From Gammaproteobacteria bacterium (lineage in GTDB: Bacteria; Pseudomonadota; Gammaproteobacteria; Pseudomonadales; Halieaceae): 64,000 nt of DNA. Made by a program: the position numbers and the translations under genes. The notes below the pieces were generated by a model. That model did not search any database, was not told the origin of the DNA, and worked only from the letters and a program-made list of their open reading frames with translations. How positions within the stretch are numbered: position 1 is the stretch's first letter; each line of letters begins with the position of its first letter. The stretch is from assembly GCA_024742415.1 (NCBI GenBank), contig JANSYN010000003.1, positions 1-64,000 of the forward strand, given 5' to 3'. Positions 7,926-18,150 of this stretch are shown piece after piece.

Positions 7926-8692
7926 GCATGGACTACGTCTCAGTCGAAGAAGCCAGACAGGCCAGTGGCCTGCGTCTTGTGTTAACCGCCGGGGTTCCCG
8001 GGCCCTGGGGAGAGTCAGCCAAGGCGATACTGGCCTACAAAGGTATTCCTTTCCTGCCGGTCTACCAGGAAGGCGGCGGTGAAAATCCGGAGCTGCTGGC
8101 GTGGACAGGGCAGAACTCGGCACCCGTGGCGGTGTTTGATGACCTGCCCCCGGTGTGTCATTGGCTGGATCTGTTGATGCTGACCGAACGCCTGGCACCT
8201 GAGAAGCCCCTGCTGCCAGAGGATTGTGCCCGCAGGGCCGAAGTGCTGGGGTTGTCTGCGCTGCTGGCGGGTGTCGACGGCTTCGCCTGGAACCGTCGCC
8301 TGCAAATGTTTGCGCCCATGATGGCGCTGGCAGAGCCGCCGCAGATGATTCAACGCATGGCGCACAAGTATGGCTGGTCAGAGCAGGCACATGCGCGGTC
8401 CGCGGCGCGGCTGTGTGCAATAGCCGCTGAGCTGGACGCGCGGCTCACGGCCCAGGAAACACTAGGTAGCAAATATTTTGTCGGTGCGGATGTAACCGCG
8501 GTGGATTTCTACTGGGCCAATTTTGCCGGCATGATCAAGCCGCTGGGCCCTGCGGATAATCCGATGCCGGATTACATGCGCGCGACCTACGAGGCAGTCG
8601 ATGACGTCACCGGAGCGTGTCTGAGCGAGCGCCTCGAGGCTCACCGCGACATGATGTATCGGCGCCACATCAGCCTGCCACTGGATTTTTAG
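7922..8692 (+). CDS. Glutathione S-transferase-like protein
   Basis: A 256-aa protein with a GST-type layout: an N-terminal thioredoxin-like half (AILAYKGIPFLPVY, then GQNSAPVAVFDD in the cis-proline position) and an all-helical C-terminal half (FVGADVTAVDFYW resembles the GST N-capping region). The ATG at 7922 overlaps the amidohydrolase stop (ATGA), which supports this start over the frame's more upstream ATG at 7871. No catalytic Ser/Cys/Tyr can be named with certainty. It may be a glutathione-dependent isomerase or reductase in the same small catabolic unit. Confidence 0.72.
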   Translation: MSMDYVSVEEARQASGLRLVLTAGVPGPWGESAKAILAYKGIPFLPVYQEGGGENPELLAWTGQNSAPVAVFDDLPPVCHWLDLLMLTERLAPEKPLLPEDCARRAEVLGLSALLAGVDGFAWNRRLQMFAPMMALAEPPQMIQRMAHKYGWSEQAHARSAARLCAIAAELDARLTAQETLGSKYFVGADVTAVDFYWANFAGMIKPLGPADNPMPDYMRATYEAVDDVTGACLSERLEAHRDMMYRRHISLPLDF

Positions 8693-8773
8693 GCCGGGCC
8701 ACGACGTCTGTCGGCGGGCCCGCCGCTGCCAGGCGAACGACCAACCATTGAACCGACACTTTGAGGATTGAAT

Positions 8774-9226
8774 ATGCTCTCGCAACAAGAACTGTCAGAT
8801 CGCTTTGAGATCCAGGACCTGGTATTCCACTACGCTGACCTCATTGACAGCAAGCAGATTGCACGCCTGCGTGACGAGGTGTTCACTGAAGATGCGCACA
8901 TCGACTACAGCGTCATGGGCGGCACGGTAGGGGATGTAGACACTACCATCGAGTTTCTCGAGTCCACTGTGGGCGGCGATATGTTTCCCCATTCGCAGCA
9001 CCTCAATGCCAACGTGCAGATTGCGGTTGATGGCGACACTGCAGTCGGCAGGGTGATGTGCTTCAACCCGATGCAAATGGCGCTGTCTGAAGACACCCAC
9101 CAGGTGTTTTTCCTGGGCTTGTGGTATGTGGATGAGTATCGGCGTACACCGGCAGGCTGGCGGATGAGCCGTCGCGCCGAAGAGAAAAGCTGGGCCTTCA
9201 ATACACCGGATTTCATGACGCTGTAA
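8774..9226 (+). CDS. SnoaL-like / NTF2-fold protein
   Basis: A 150-aa protein of the SnoaL-like nuclear transport factor 2 superfamily. It begins ELSDRFEIQDLVFHYADLIDS, then has a long central FTEDAHIDYS segment and ends with WRMSRRAEEKSW, as in many steroid- or aromatic-degradation hydratase/isomerase-like members. GAGG at 8763-8766, 7 bases before ATG 8774, fixes the start. It follows the GST-like gene by 80 bases on the same strand and is probably in the same transcript. No substrate can be assigned. Confidence 0.8.
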   Translation: MLSQQELSDRFEIQDLVFHYADLIDSKQIARLRDEVFTEDAHIDYSVMGGTVGDVDTTIEFLESTVGGDMFPHSQHLNANVQIAVDGDTAVGRVMCFNPMQMALSEDTHQVFFLGLWYVDEYRRTPAGWRMSRRAEEKSWAFNTPDFMTL

Positions 9227-9286
9227 GCGGGCGCGGTACTAGCGACTGACACTGCGTGGGGACGTCAGCGTGACGCCGTCGGCCGT

Positions 9287-9814
9287 TCAATCACCGGCGG
9301 GCGGCGGATCTGCCCAGTCCGGTGGCAGGTGTTGGAGTGCCAGCGTGCGCGCGGCGTCGCGCAGTCTTGCCTCGAGATCGTCTAGCGCGGTGCTGCCAAT
9401 GCGCTGTGCATAGTACTCGCGCACGGCATCGGCCGCTGCACCGGCGCATTCAACCAGTGCCTGGCCGCGTTCGGTCAGTTGAATTTCCCGGGCGCGCCTG
9501 TCGCCCTGGTCGACGTTGCGCACAACATAGCCCAGCAGTTCCAGCTCCTTGAGCATTTTGCCCATCGCCTGCTGGGTGACCTGTGATCGTTGTGCCAGTT
9601 GGGTGACGCGCATTGCGCCCAACCCGAGGTTGGAAAAAACCGGCCCGTGGGAGGGGCGTACATCGGGATAGCCGCGTGCCGCCAGTTCCTGGTAGATACG
9701 GCGCTCGAAGTCCTTATCGAGCTCGCGCAGTACTCTGGCCAGGCTGGCCGAGAGTCGCCGGCTTGCACCGCAGTGTGTTCCGCTGGTGTTGGTTGACATG
9801 CTCATAATGCACAA
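9287..9814 (-). CDS. MarR-family transcriptional regulator
   Basis: A 175-aa winged-helix repressor. The region LGAMRVTQLAQRSQVTQQAMGKMLKELE is the recognition helix-turn-helix, followed by the wing DQGDRRAREIQLTERGQ (DxRxR-like). MarR proteins usually respond to small aromatic or lipophilic ligands. It is convergent with the SnoaL/GST/amidohydrolase cluster and divergent from the exonuclease gene, so it could control either or itself. No clean palindrome is evident in 9815-9963. Confidence 0.88.
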   Translation of the reverse strand: MCIMSMSTNTSGTHCGASRRLSASLARVLRELDKDFERRIYQELAARGYPDVRPSHGPVFSNLGLGAMRVTQLAQRSQVTQQAMGKMLKELELLGYVVRNVDQGDRRAREIQLTERGQALVECAGAAADAVREYYAQRIGSTALDDLEARLRDAARTLALQHLPPDWADPPPAGD

Positions 9815-9963
9815 GTTTCCCTCTCGTGATTTGACAGCGCGCCCCGTTAATAGTTTAGACCAAATTGCGCGTCTGTCGCAGGAAGTTCAGCGCCTGCCCG
9901 CCAGCGCTATACGCTGTTACCCCCATTGGGTACACTGCCCGACCAGCGTTTCAGGGAGCTAAT

Positions 9964-10746
9964 GTGAGTAAGATCATCACCTGCAATACCAATGGCATTC
10001 GCGCCGCAGCGCGCAAAGGATTTTTTGAATGGCTCCGGCGCCAGGACGCAGACGTAGTGTGCATCCAGGAAACCAAGGCACAAATTGACCAGCTCGATGA
10101 CAGCGTATTCCACCCGCAGGGCTATCACTGTTTCTACAATGACGCGCAGAAGAAAGGCTATAGCGGTACGGCATTGTACAGCCGTGTCAAGCCGCAGCGT
10201 GTCGTGTCCTCCCTTGGGTGGGACCCGGCCGATTCCGAGGGGCGCTACATTCAGGCGGATTACCGCGGTTTGAGCGTGATTTCCCTGTATATGCCGTCCG
10301 GCTCCAGCAGTGAGCAGGCGCTGGAAAAGAAGTATCGCTTCATGGACAAGTTCATAGAGCACTTGCAAGGCCTGCGCCGTAAACGTCGCGAGTTCATCAT
10401 CTGCGCGGACTGGAATATCTGTCACCAGAACATCGATTTGAAGAACTGGCGTGCCAATCAGAAAAACTCGGGTTTCCTGCCCGAAGAGCGCGCCTGGCTG
10501 GATCGACTCTACGACGAGTTGGGCTATGTCGATGCCTTCCGGCTGGTGAATCAGCAGGCGGATCAATACACCTGGTGGTCAAATCGCGGGCAGGCCTGGG
10601 CCAACAACGTGGGGTGGCGCCTGGACTACCAGGTGGTGACGCCCAGGCTCGCTGAAAAAGTCGTCAGCGCGGACATCTACAAGCAGGAACGCTTCTCTGA
10701 CCATGCGCCGCAAATCATGGAATACGCCATCGAGATTACCGCCTGA
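9964..10746 (+). CDS. xthA: Exodeoxyribonuclease III (AP endonuclease)
   Basis: Repairs abasic sites and trims 3' blocked ends. The chain (260 aa) has ITCNTNGIRAA with the metal-site Asn, CIQETKAQ (catalytic Glu), a ADWNI segment in place of the usual GD-x-N, WSNRGQAWANNVGWRLDY and the terminal SDHAPQIMEY (Asp-His). The GTG at 9964 with AGGGAG 7 bases upstream gives the family N-terminus; the in-frame ATG at 9865 would add 33 non-homologous residues. It belongs to the ExoA subgroup. Confidence 0.9.
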   Translation: MSKIITCNTNGIRAAARKGFFEWLRRQDADVVCIQETKAQIDQLDDSVFHPQGYHCFYNDAQKKGYSGTALYSRVKPQRVVSSLGWDPADSEGRYIQADYRGLSVISLYMPSGSSSEQALEKKYRFMDKFIEHLQGLRRKRREFIICADWNICHQNIDLKNWRANQKNSGFLPEERAWLDRLYDELGYVDAFRLVNQQADQYTWWSNRGQAWANNVGWRLDYQVVTPRLAEKVVSADIYKQERFSDHAPQIMEYAIEITA

Positions 10747-10857
10747 GCAGGGCACCTTGATTGCGGCTGTAGCTGAAAAGCGGTACATTACTCGCGTTTT
10801 TCAGCCCCAAGGCAGCCTCGCTGCTGCAGCCCCTCGACCGACAGCGGATGACCTCGA

Positions 10858-11193
10858 ATGAGCTTTTTGATTCCCTCAGCACACGCCCAGGCTGCAGCGC
10901 AGCCTTCCCAGGGCGGAGAAATGTTCCAGATACTGTTCCTGGTGGGACTGTTCGTCCTGTTTTATTTTATTGCCATCCGGCCCCAGCGCAAGCGCCAGAA
11001 AGAGCATGCGGAGATGGTCGCAGCGCTCAACAAGGGCGATGAAGTCGTTACCAGTTCGGGCATTCTCGGCAAAGTGACTGCACTGGACGAAAACTACATG
11101 GTGCTCAATGTTGCCAATAATGTTGAACTGAAGTTCCAGCGCGTGCATCTGCATGCTGTCCTGCCAAAAGGCACACTGAAGTCCATCGGCTGA
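10858..11193 (+). CDS. yajC: Sec translocon accessory subunit YajC
   Basis: A 111-aa single-pass inner-membrane protein associated with SecDF. The short N-terminus MSFLIPSAHAQ is followed by one membrane segment (about residues 23-41, FQILFLVGLFVLFYFIAI) and the diagnostic RPQRKRQKEH, then a small beta-rich cytosolic domain. Usually yajC is between tgt and secDF; here it stands alone, followed two bases later by a PLP enzyme gene, so the normal operon has been broken. Confidence 0.93.
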   Translation: MSFLIPSAHAQAAAQPSQGGEMFQILFLVGLFVLFYFIAIRPQRKRQKEHAEMVAALNKGDEVVTSSGILGKVTALDENYMVLNVANNVELKFQRVHLHAVLPKGTLKSIG

Positions 11194-11195
11194 GA

Positions 11196-12194
11196 ATGGC
11201 ACTGGTCTACCCACGCAAGATAGACCTGGCGCTAACGCCAACCCCATTACAATTCCTGGAGCGCGCCACCCGCCGTTGGGGTGGTGAGCATCGTCTGTGG
11301 GTCAAGCGAGATGATCTCACCGGCTGTACCCTGAGCGGCAACAAGGTTCGCAAGCTGGAGTTTATAGCAGCGCACGCGATCGATAACGGCTACGACACCC
11401 TGATCACCTGCGGCGGATTGCAAAGCAACCACTGCCGGGCGACCGCGTTCGTTGGCGCCCAACTGGGCCTGCAGGTGCATCTGCTCTTGCGCGGTGACCC
11501 GCCGAATGTCAGGGAGGGAAACCTGCTGCTTGACCATCTCGCCGGCGCGAGGATTTCCTGTTACCCGAAAGCGCAGTACGTCAAAGAACTTGCCGACCTG
11601 TTTACGCGCTGGCAGGCGCATTACCAGGAACAAGGTTTGCGCGCACTGGCTGTGCCCACCGGAGGCAGTGATGGCCTGGGTGTTTGGGGCTACATCGCCG
11701 CCAGCCAGGAATTGGGAGGGCAGATGAGCGCAGCGGGCATCGCCAGCGCGCATATCGTCACCGCGACCGGCTCCGGCGGCACGCAGGCAGGACTCACCCT
11801 GGGCGCGGCACTGCACCAGTTGCCTGCGACGGTCTGGGGCATTAACGTCTGCGACGACGAGCAGTATTTTATGGACAAAGTCGCCAGTGATGCGCAGGAT
11901 TGGCGCCACCGTTTTCCCGATGCGCCCAAGGTGGCGGTCAATCCCCGCGTGATCGATGGTTACGTAGGGAAAGGCTATGCCGTTGCGGATGCGCCTGTCT
12001 TTACGTTGATCGCTGAGCTTGCCCGCATGGAGGGGCTGGTACTGGATCCCGTTTATACCGGCAAGGCCTTCGCAGGCATGCTGGCAGAGATAGAAAAAGG
12101 CCGTTTTGCCGGCGTGCGTGATATTGTTTTCGTCCACACCGGCGGCATCTTTGGCGTTTTCCCGCAGGCGGCGGGCTTCGACGCGGTCGGCTGA
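11196..12194 (+). CDS. PLP-dependent D-cysteine desulfhydrase / ACC deaminase family
   Basis: A fold-type II PLP enzyme (332 aa). LTGCTLSGNKVRKLEF contains the PLP lysine (GNKVRKL), followed by TCGGLQSNHCRATA and the glycine-rich TATGSGGTQAGL. These match D-cysteine desulfhydrase (DcyD), which makes pyruvate, H2S and ammonia, and the related ACC deaminases. The two activities cannot be separated by eye. It starts two bases after yajC and is followed 34 bases later by an alanine-type symporter, suggesting amino-acid catabolism, possibly of D-amino acids. Confidence 0.82.
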   Translation: MALVYPRKIDLALTPTPLQFLERATRRWGGEHRLWVKRDDLTGCTLSGNKVRKLEFIAAHAIDNGYDTLITCGGLQSNHCRATAFVGAQLGLQVHLLLRGDPPNVREGNLLLDHLAGARISCYPKAQYVKELADLFTRWQAHYQEQGLRALAVPTGGSDGLGVWGYIAASQELGGQMSAAGIASAHIVTATGSGGTQAGLTLGAALHQLPATVWGINVCDDEQYFMDKVASDAQDWRHRFPDAPKVAVNPRVIDGYVGKGYAVADAPVFTLIAELARMEGLVLDPVYTGKAFAGMLAEIEKGRFAGVRDIVFVHTGGIFGVFPQAAGFDAVG

Positions 12195-12228
12195 TCACTT
12201 CCAATAAGAAACCGTTGGGCACATTACC

Positions 12229-13602
12229 ATGCAGGAGCTGATCTCACAGGTTAATAGTATTGCATGGGGGCCGGCTATGCTGGTCCTGCTGCTGGGGACA
12301 GGCGTTTACCTGAGCCTTGGCCTGCGTTTCATGACCATTCGCAAGATTCCGCACGCAGTGCGTATGCTCATGAGTGGCAGGCGCGGTAGTGGTGCGGGCG
12401 ATATTTCCCCATTCGGCGCATTGATGACATCGCTATCTGCGACGATAGGAACGGGCAATATCGCGGGTGTGGCAACCGCCATTGCACTGGGCGGCCCAGG
12501 CGCGCTGTTCTGGATGTGGGTAACTGCCCTGGTCGGCATGGCGACCAAGTACGCCGAGGCCGTGTGCGCGGTACATTTTCGCGAGCGCGACGCGAACGGT
12601 CACTATAGCGGTGGTCCGATGTATTACATTCGAAACGGGCTGCACAAGCGGTGGCACTGGCTCGCGGTCGCGTTCGCCCTGTTTGGCAGTCTTGCAGGTT
12701 TTGGCCTGGCCAATACGGTGCAGTCGAACTCGGTCTCGCAGGTGCTTAACGACGAGTTCGGGGTCGAGCCGCTGGTCACCGGCATTGTTATGATGGTGCT
12801 GGTGGCCGCAGTGATTCTCGGTGGTGTGAAGCGCATTGCCCAGGTGGCTTCATGGCTGGTGCCGTTTATGGCCATTGGCTACGTTGCGCTCGCTGCCATC
12901 GTGATCGTCCTTAATATTACGGCCGTTCCGGCGGCATTTGTAACCATCGTCACCGCTGCCTTCAACCCGGTCTCTGCCGTGGGCGGCTTTGCGGGCGCCA
13001 CAGTGTGGGCGGCGCTGCGCTTTGGCGTTGCACGCGGCATATTTTCCAACGAGGCCGGTTTGGGCAGTGCACCGATAGCCCATGCCGCCGCCAAAACCAA
13101 TCAGCCTGTGGAGCAGGGGATGATCGCCATGCTCGGCACCTTTATTGACACCCTTATTGTTTGTACGATGACCGGGCTGGTCATTGTCATCATGGATGTC
13201 CTGCCCAGTGGCGTAAGCGGCGCAAGCCTGACGACCATGGCATTTTCGCAGGCTCTGCCCGGCGGCGAACTGGTGGTAACCCTGGGCCTGTGCCTGTTCG
13301 CGTTTACCACCATGTTGGGCTGGTCTTTCTACGGTGAGCGCTGCGTTGTATTTTTGCTGGGTACGCGCGCTATCTTGCCGTTCCGCCTGCTCTGGGTACT
13401 GGCAGTGCCCGTTGGCACGCTGGTCGAGCTCAATCTTGTGTGGCTGATTGCGGATACGCTGAATGCGTTTATGGCGATTCCCAACCTGATTGCCCTGCTG
13501 TTGCTTGGCCCGCTGGTTTTTAAACTCACCCGTGACTATATGGCAGGTAACGGTCCCGGGCGGGCGCAGGATGTGGGCGTAAACGGAGCTCCAGAGGGCT
13601 AG
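12229..13602 (+). CDS. Sodium:alanine/glycine symporter (AGCS family)
   Basis: Inner-membrane sodium-coupled amino-acid transporter (457 aa), with about ten or eleven hydrophobic segments. PFGALMTSLSATIGTGNIAG is the AGCS family signature, followed by GGPGALFWMW and GPMYYI. The final helix region ends at LIALLLLGPLVF, before a short polar tail. The preceding gene is a PLP D-cysteine desulfhydrase-like enzyme, so uptake of alanine, glycine or a D-amino acid for catabolism is plausible. Confidence 0.9.
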   Translation: MQELISQVNSIAWGPAMLVLLLGTGVYLSLGLRFMTIRKIPHAVRMLMSGRRGSGAGDISPFGALMTSLSATIGTGNIAGVATAIALGGPGALFWMWVTALVGMATKYAEAVCAVHFRERDANGHYSGGPMYYIRNGLHKRWHWLAVAFALFGSLAGFGLANTVQSNSVSQVLNDEFGVEPLVTGIVMMVLVAAVILGGVKRIAQVASWLVPFMAIGYVALAAIVIVLNITAVPAAFVTIVTAAFNPVSAVGGFAGATVWAALRFGVARGIFSNEAGLGSAPIAHAAAKTNQPVEQGMIAMLGTFIDTLIVCTMTGLVIVIMDVLPSGVSGASLTTMAFSQALPGGELVVTLGLCLFAFTTMLGWSFYGERCVVFLLGTRAILPFRLLWVLAVPVGTLVELNLVWLIADTLNAFMAIPNLIALLLLGPLVFKLTRDYMAGNGPGRAQDVGVNGAPEG

Positions 13603-13630
13603 TCGGATACCGCGATAGAGAGAGCGTGCA

Positions 13631-15781
13631 ATGACAACGTTTTTACACAGTGTTGAAGAATGCGTGGATCACACGATAGCCACTGTTGGTAAGGATCTGG
13701 TGGTCGCAGCACCGCTGGGTCTGGGCAAACCCGTGCAGTTACTCAATGCGTTTTACCGCCGGGCGGCGGCGGATCCGTCGCTGTCCCTGCGTATTATTAC
13801 GGCGCTGTGTCTTGAGGTGCCTCACCCCAAAGACAGCATAGAGAAAAAACTGGCAGAGCCGATAATGCAGCGCCTGTTTCGCGATTACGAGGAACTGGCG
13901 TTTATGGCGCCGCTGCGCGCCGGTGCACTGCCGGCGAATATCCACGTGAGTGAGTTCTACGTGCGCGCCGGCTCCATGGTCGGTAACGCCACGGCGCAGC
14001 AGAATTATATTTCCAGCAACTATACCCACATCGCTCGCGACATGGATATACATGGCGTAAACGTGCTTGTGCAACTGGTGGCAAAGCGCGAAACCGGCTC
14101 GGGCATGGAGCTGAGCCTGTCTTGCAATCCCGATGTCACTCTGGAGCTGTTTGACTTGCTACGTGAGCGTGATGTCAGGGGCAGCGTTGTCACACTTGCA
14201 CAGGTTCACGCTGATTTACCCTTCATGGAGCATGACGCCCAGGTGAGCGTGGAAGAGTTCGATTGTGTCGTTGATAATCGCGATTATGATCGAGCGCTGT
14301 TTGCCGTGCCCAACGGCAGCGTCCCCCTGCGCGATTATGCGGCAGCGCTGCACGCCAGTAGCCTCATCGTCGACGGCGGCACACTGCAGGTGGGAATCGG
14401 TGCGCTGGGCGATGCGGTGGCGCATGCCTGCATTATCAGGCAGAAGGACAACAGCCACTATCGGCAGATGCTCAGCGCGATTACCTCGCACCAGGCCGTC
14501 GATACCGACCTTGGAGAGTTTGAGCAGGGCCTGTACGTGTCGACCGAGATGTTCGTCAACGGCATGCTGCATCTGATCGAGCAGGGGATTGTCAAGCGCC
14601 GGGTGTACGACAACCTGCAGCTGCAGCGCGCACTGAATGCTGGTGTCTTTGAGGAGTTGCTGGACCAGCGCTTTGTCGACTGGGCGTTACAGGCCGGCTT
14701 CATACCCCAGCGACTTGACGAAGACAGCCTGGATGCACTCAAGTTCTGGGGCGTGCTGCCTGCAGACACCGGTCTGGACGCCGATAGTGTGGTCGTGGGC
14801 GGTACGCAGTTTGCCAATGATTTCTCCAGTGATGAGGCCCGTGCAACGCTGTCGACGCTGGTGTGTGGCCGGCAGTTGCAAAACGGACGCTATATGCATG
14901 GCGGCTTTTTCCTCGGTCCGCGGGATTTTTATCAGCGCCTGCATGATCTCGATGTGGCGCAGCGCAGCGCCATCTGCATGACGGGCGTGCGGCGCACCAA
15001 CCAACTGCTGCTCGATTACCCGCTGTATTGCGCGCAGCGGCGCGAGGCGCGCTTCATCAACACCGGTATGAAGGTCTCCCTCAGTGGCGCGGTGGCCTCC
15101 GACGGGCTTGAGAACGGCACTGTCATCAGCGGCGTCGGCGGCCAATACAACTTTGTGGCCATGGCCCAGGATTTACCTGGCGCACGCTCTATTTTGTGTA
15201 TACGCAGTACGCGTGGGTCAGGCGACGACCTGGAATCCAACATCGTGCCTGCCTATGGCCACTGTACGATTCCGCGTCATCTTCGGGATATCGTCGTGAC
15301 GGAGTACGGCATTGCCGATCTGCGCGGGCAAAGTGATGCAGAAATCATCAAGCGCCTGATTGCTATTGCAGACTCCCGATTCCAGCAATCGCTGGTTGAC
15401 CACGCCTGCAAGGTCGGCAAGCTGGAGAAGGGCTATAGCGTACCGGTGTATGCGCGCAACAATACCCCCGAGCACTTGCAAGCGGCCCTCGCGCCCTTCG
15501 TTGCGCAGGGGTCTTTCCCTGAGTACCCGTTTGGCACCGAACTGACGGAGCAGGAGATGGCGTTGGCGGCAAGCTTGCGCCATGTGAAATCATTGGCAGA
15601 TGAGCCCACGCGCATGGCCAGGGAGTTTATCCGCGCCCTGTTGCATCGTGAAGACGAGGCAGCAGCCCACCCCTGGCTGGAGCGCATTGACCTGGAACAC
15701 CCCGATACGCCCAGGGAATACGTGATACAGCAGTTGCTGCTGCTGGACCTGGAGGACCGCGGCCTGCTCAAGGTGCGCTAA
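13631..15781 (+). CDS. Acetyl-CoA hydrolase/transferase family protein, long form
   Basis: A 716-aa member of the acetyl-CoA hydrolase/CoA-transferase family. The N-terminal half has the first Rossmann-like lobe, and the second half has GVGGQYNFVAMAQ, IVPAYGHCTIPRHL and VVTEYGIADLRG. The latter motif is the family C-terminal signature. Typical single enzymes are about 430-550 aa; the extra length includes an extended middle and a C-terminal helical tail (about residues 640-716). It may act as succinyl-CoA:acetate CoA-transferase or acyl-CoA hydrolase. GAGAGAG precedes the ATG. It closely follows the symporter gene. Confidence 0.82.
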   Translation: MTTFLHSVEECVDHTIATVGKDLVVAAPLGLGKPVQLLNAFYRRAAADPSLSLRIITALCLEVPHPKDSIEKKLAEPIMQRLFRDYEELAFMAPLRAGALPANIHVSEFYVRAGSMVGNATAQQNYISSNYTHIARDMDIHGVNVLVQLVAKRETGSGMELSLSCNPDVTLELFDLLRERDVRGSVVTLAQVHADLPFMEHDAQVSVEEFDCVVDNRDYDRALFAVPNGSVPLRDYAAALHASSLIVDGGTLQVGIGALGDAVAHACIIRQKDNSHYRQMLSAITSHQAVDTDLGEFEQGLYVSTEMFVNGMLHLIEQGIVKRRVYDNLQLQRALNAGVFEELLDQRFVDWALQAGFIPQRLDEDSLDALKFWGVLPADTGLDADSVVVGGTQFANDFSSDEARATLSTLVCGRQLQNGRYMHGGFFLGPRDFYQRLHDLDVAQRSAICMTGVRRTNQLLLDYPLYCAQRREARFINTGMKVSLSGAVASDGLENGTVISGVGGQYNFVAMAQDLPGARSILCIRSTRGSGDDLESNIVPAYGHCTIPRHLRDIVVTEYGIADLRGQSDAEIIKRLIAIADSRFQQSLVDHACKVGKLEKGYSVPVYARNNTPEHLQAALAPFVAQGSFPEYPFGTELTEQEMALAASLRHVKSLADEPTRMAREFIRALLHREDEAAAHPWLERIDLEHPDTPREYVIQQLLLLDLEDRGLLKVR

Positions 15782-15914
15782 GCGCCCACCGGCATCCCGG
15801 CACAAGGGCGGGCATAGAATTTGCCCTGACGCCAGATGAGACCGCCAGCGCGCTCCCGCTGGCTCTATGCACAGAGCGCTGGTCGCTGCACGGACATAGC
15901 GGTATGCTGCACGA

Positions 15915-16814
15915 ATGCCCAGTACCCTTGACGACAAGCTAGTCATCGCGATTTCCTCGCGTGCTTTGTTCGACCTCAGTGAAAGTCACCAGGTCTACGA
16001 GCAGGACGGCCTGGACGCCTATTCGCGCTACCAGATCGCGCGTGAGGAGGAACCCCTGGCGCCCGGCGAAGCCTTTCCACTGGTGCAGAAGCTGTTGCGC
16101 TTGAATCAGCGCCTGGTTGGCGAATCCTGCGTTGAGGTTGTACTGCTCTCGCGTAACAGCGCTGACACAGGCCTGCGGGTGTTTAACTCGATTCAACACT
16201 ACGAGTTGGACATCGGCCGTGCGGCCTTTTGTGGCGGTGAGAGCCCCTGGCGCTATGTCAATGCCTTTGGCTGCCAGCTGTTCCTGTCCAACGAGGCCCA
16301 GGATGTGCGTTACGCCCTGGATTGTGGTGTTGCCGCTGCGACTTTGGTGTCCAGAAAAGGCGGCAGCAGCGACAACGACCAGCTGCGCTTTGCCTTCGAC
16401 GGAGACGCCGTGGTTTTTTCTGACGAGGCAGAAAGAGTGTACAAAACAGAGGGCCTGGAAGCCTTTACTGCCAGTGAAATCGCCGCGGCGAAGCAGCCTC
16501 TGGGCGGCGGCCCCTTCAAGCCATTCCTGGCCGCCTTGCACCGCCTGCAACAGGCCTTTCCGCCCAGCGAGGCACCGATTCGCACCGCGCTGGTAACCGC
16601 GCGTTCTGCACCGGCCCATGAGCGTGTCATCCGTACCCTTCGGGCCTGGGATATTCGCATCGATGAGTCTATTTTTCTGGGCGGTCTGAACAAGACGGAG
16701 TTCCTGCGTGCCTACCAGGCGGACGTGTTTTTTGATGACCAACAGACCCATTGTGAATCAGCCAGTCCACATATTGCCACGGGGCACGTTCCCCATGGCG
16801 TTGCCAACAACTGA
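15915..16814 (+). CDS. Cytosolic 5'-nucleotidase (NT5C1-like)
   Basis: A 299-aa protein of the 5'-nucleotidase family related to eukaryotic cN-I, which dephosphorylates nucleoside monophosphates. The opening KLVIAISSRALFDL, then VEVVLLSRNSADTGLRVFNSI, RAAFCGGESPWRYVNAF and LFLSNEAQDV are the family's conserved blocks; VFFDDQQTHC near the end carries the acidic metal-binding pair. There is no strong ribosome binding site at ATG 15915. It is probably a single-gene unit. Confidence 0.85.
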   Translation: MPSTLDDKLVIAISSRALFDLSESHQVYEQDGLDAYSRYQIAREEEPLAPGEAFPLVQKLLRLNQRLVGESCVEVVLLSRNSADTGLRVFNSIQHYELDIGRAAFCGGESPWRYVNAFGCQLFLSNEAQDVRYALDCGVAAATLVSRKGGSSDNDQLRFAFDGDAVVFSDEAERVYKTEGLEAFTASEIAAAKQPLGGGPFKPFLAALHRLQQAFPPSEAPIRTALVTARSAPAHERVIRTLRAWDIRIDESIFLGGLNKTEFLRAYQADVFFDDQQTHCESASPHIATGHVPHGVANN

Positions 16815-16935
16815 AGCCTGGCTGCGGTGTGGTGCGCCGGTCGCTTGTGCGGCGAGCTGACACAGTGAGTGGAGCATGGGTCCCTGACGAACACCGGTGA
16901 CAACAGGCGGCCAGACACGGTTATGCCTTTTTAAT

Positions 16936-18017
<1,082 letters not shown>

Positions 18018-18043
18018 CCGGCTCTGCTACAGTCTCGCAAAGG

Positions 18044-18078
18044 GCCCCGCGCGTGGCGTGTAATGTCGGGCGCGGGGC
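18044..18078 (+). terminator. Weak candidate terminator after cysB
   Basis: GCCCCGCGC (18044-18052) pairs with GCGCGGGGC (18070-18078) over a 17-nt loop. The following bases are TTGTGTC, not a T-run, so it may instead be a stabilising or rho-associated hairpin in the cysB-thrH space. Confidence 0.35.
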
Positions 18079-18150
18079 TTGTGTCGGTGATAGCGCAGTG
18101 TTTAGATGCGCGCGTGTGCAACCTGAGCCCGGAAACAAGGAGTAAGCAAC

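Noticed and set aside
9226-9286. Bidirectional terminator between the SnoaL-like and MarR genes
   Set aside because: GACGTCA-GCG-TGACGCC is only partly complementary and has no T-run on either strand.
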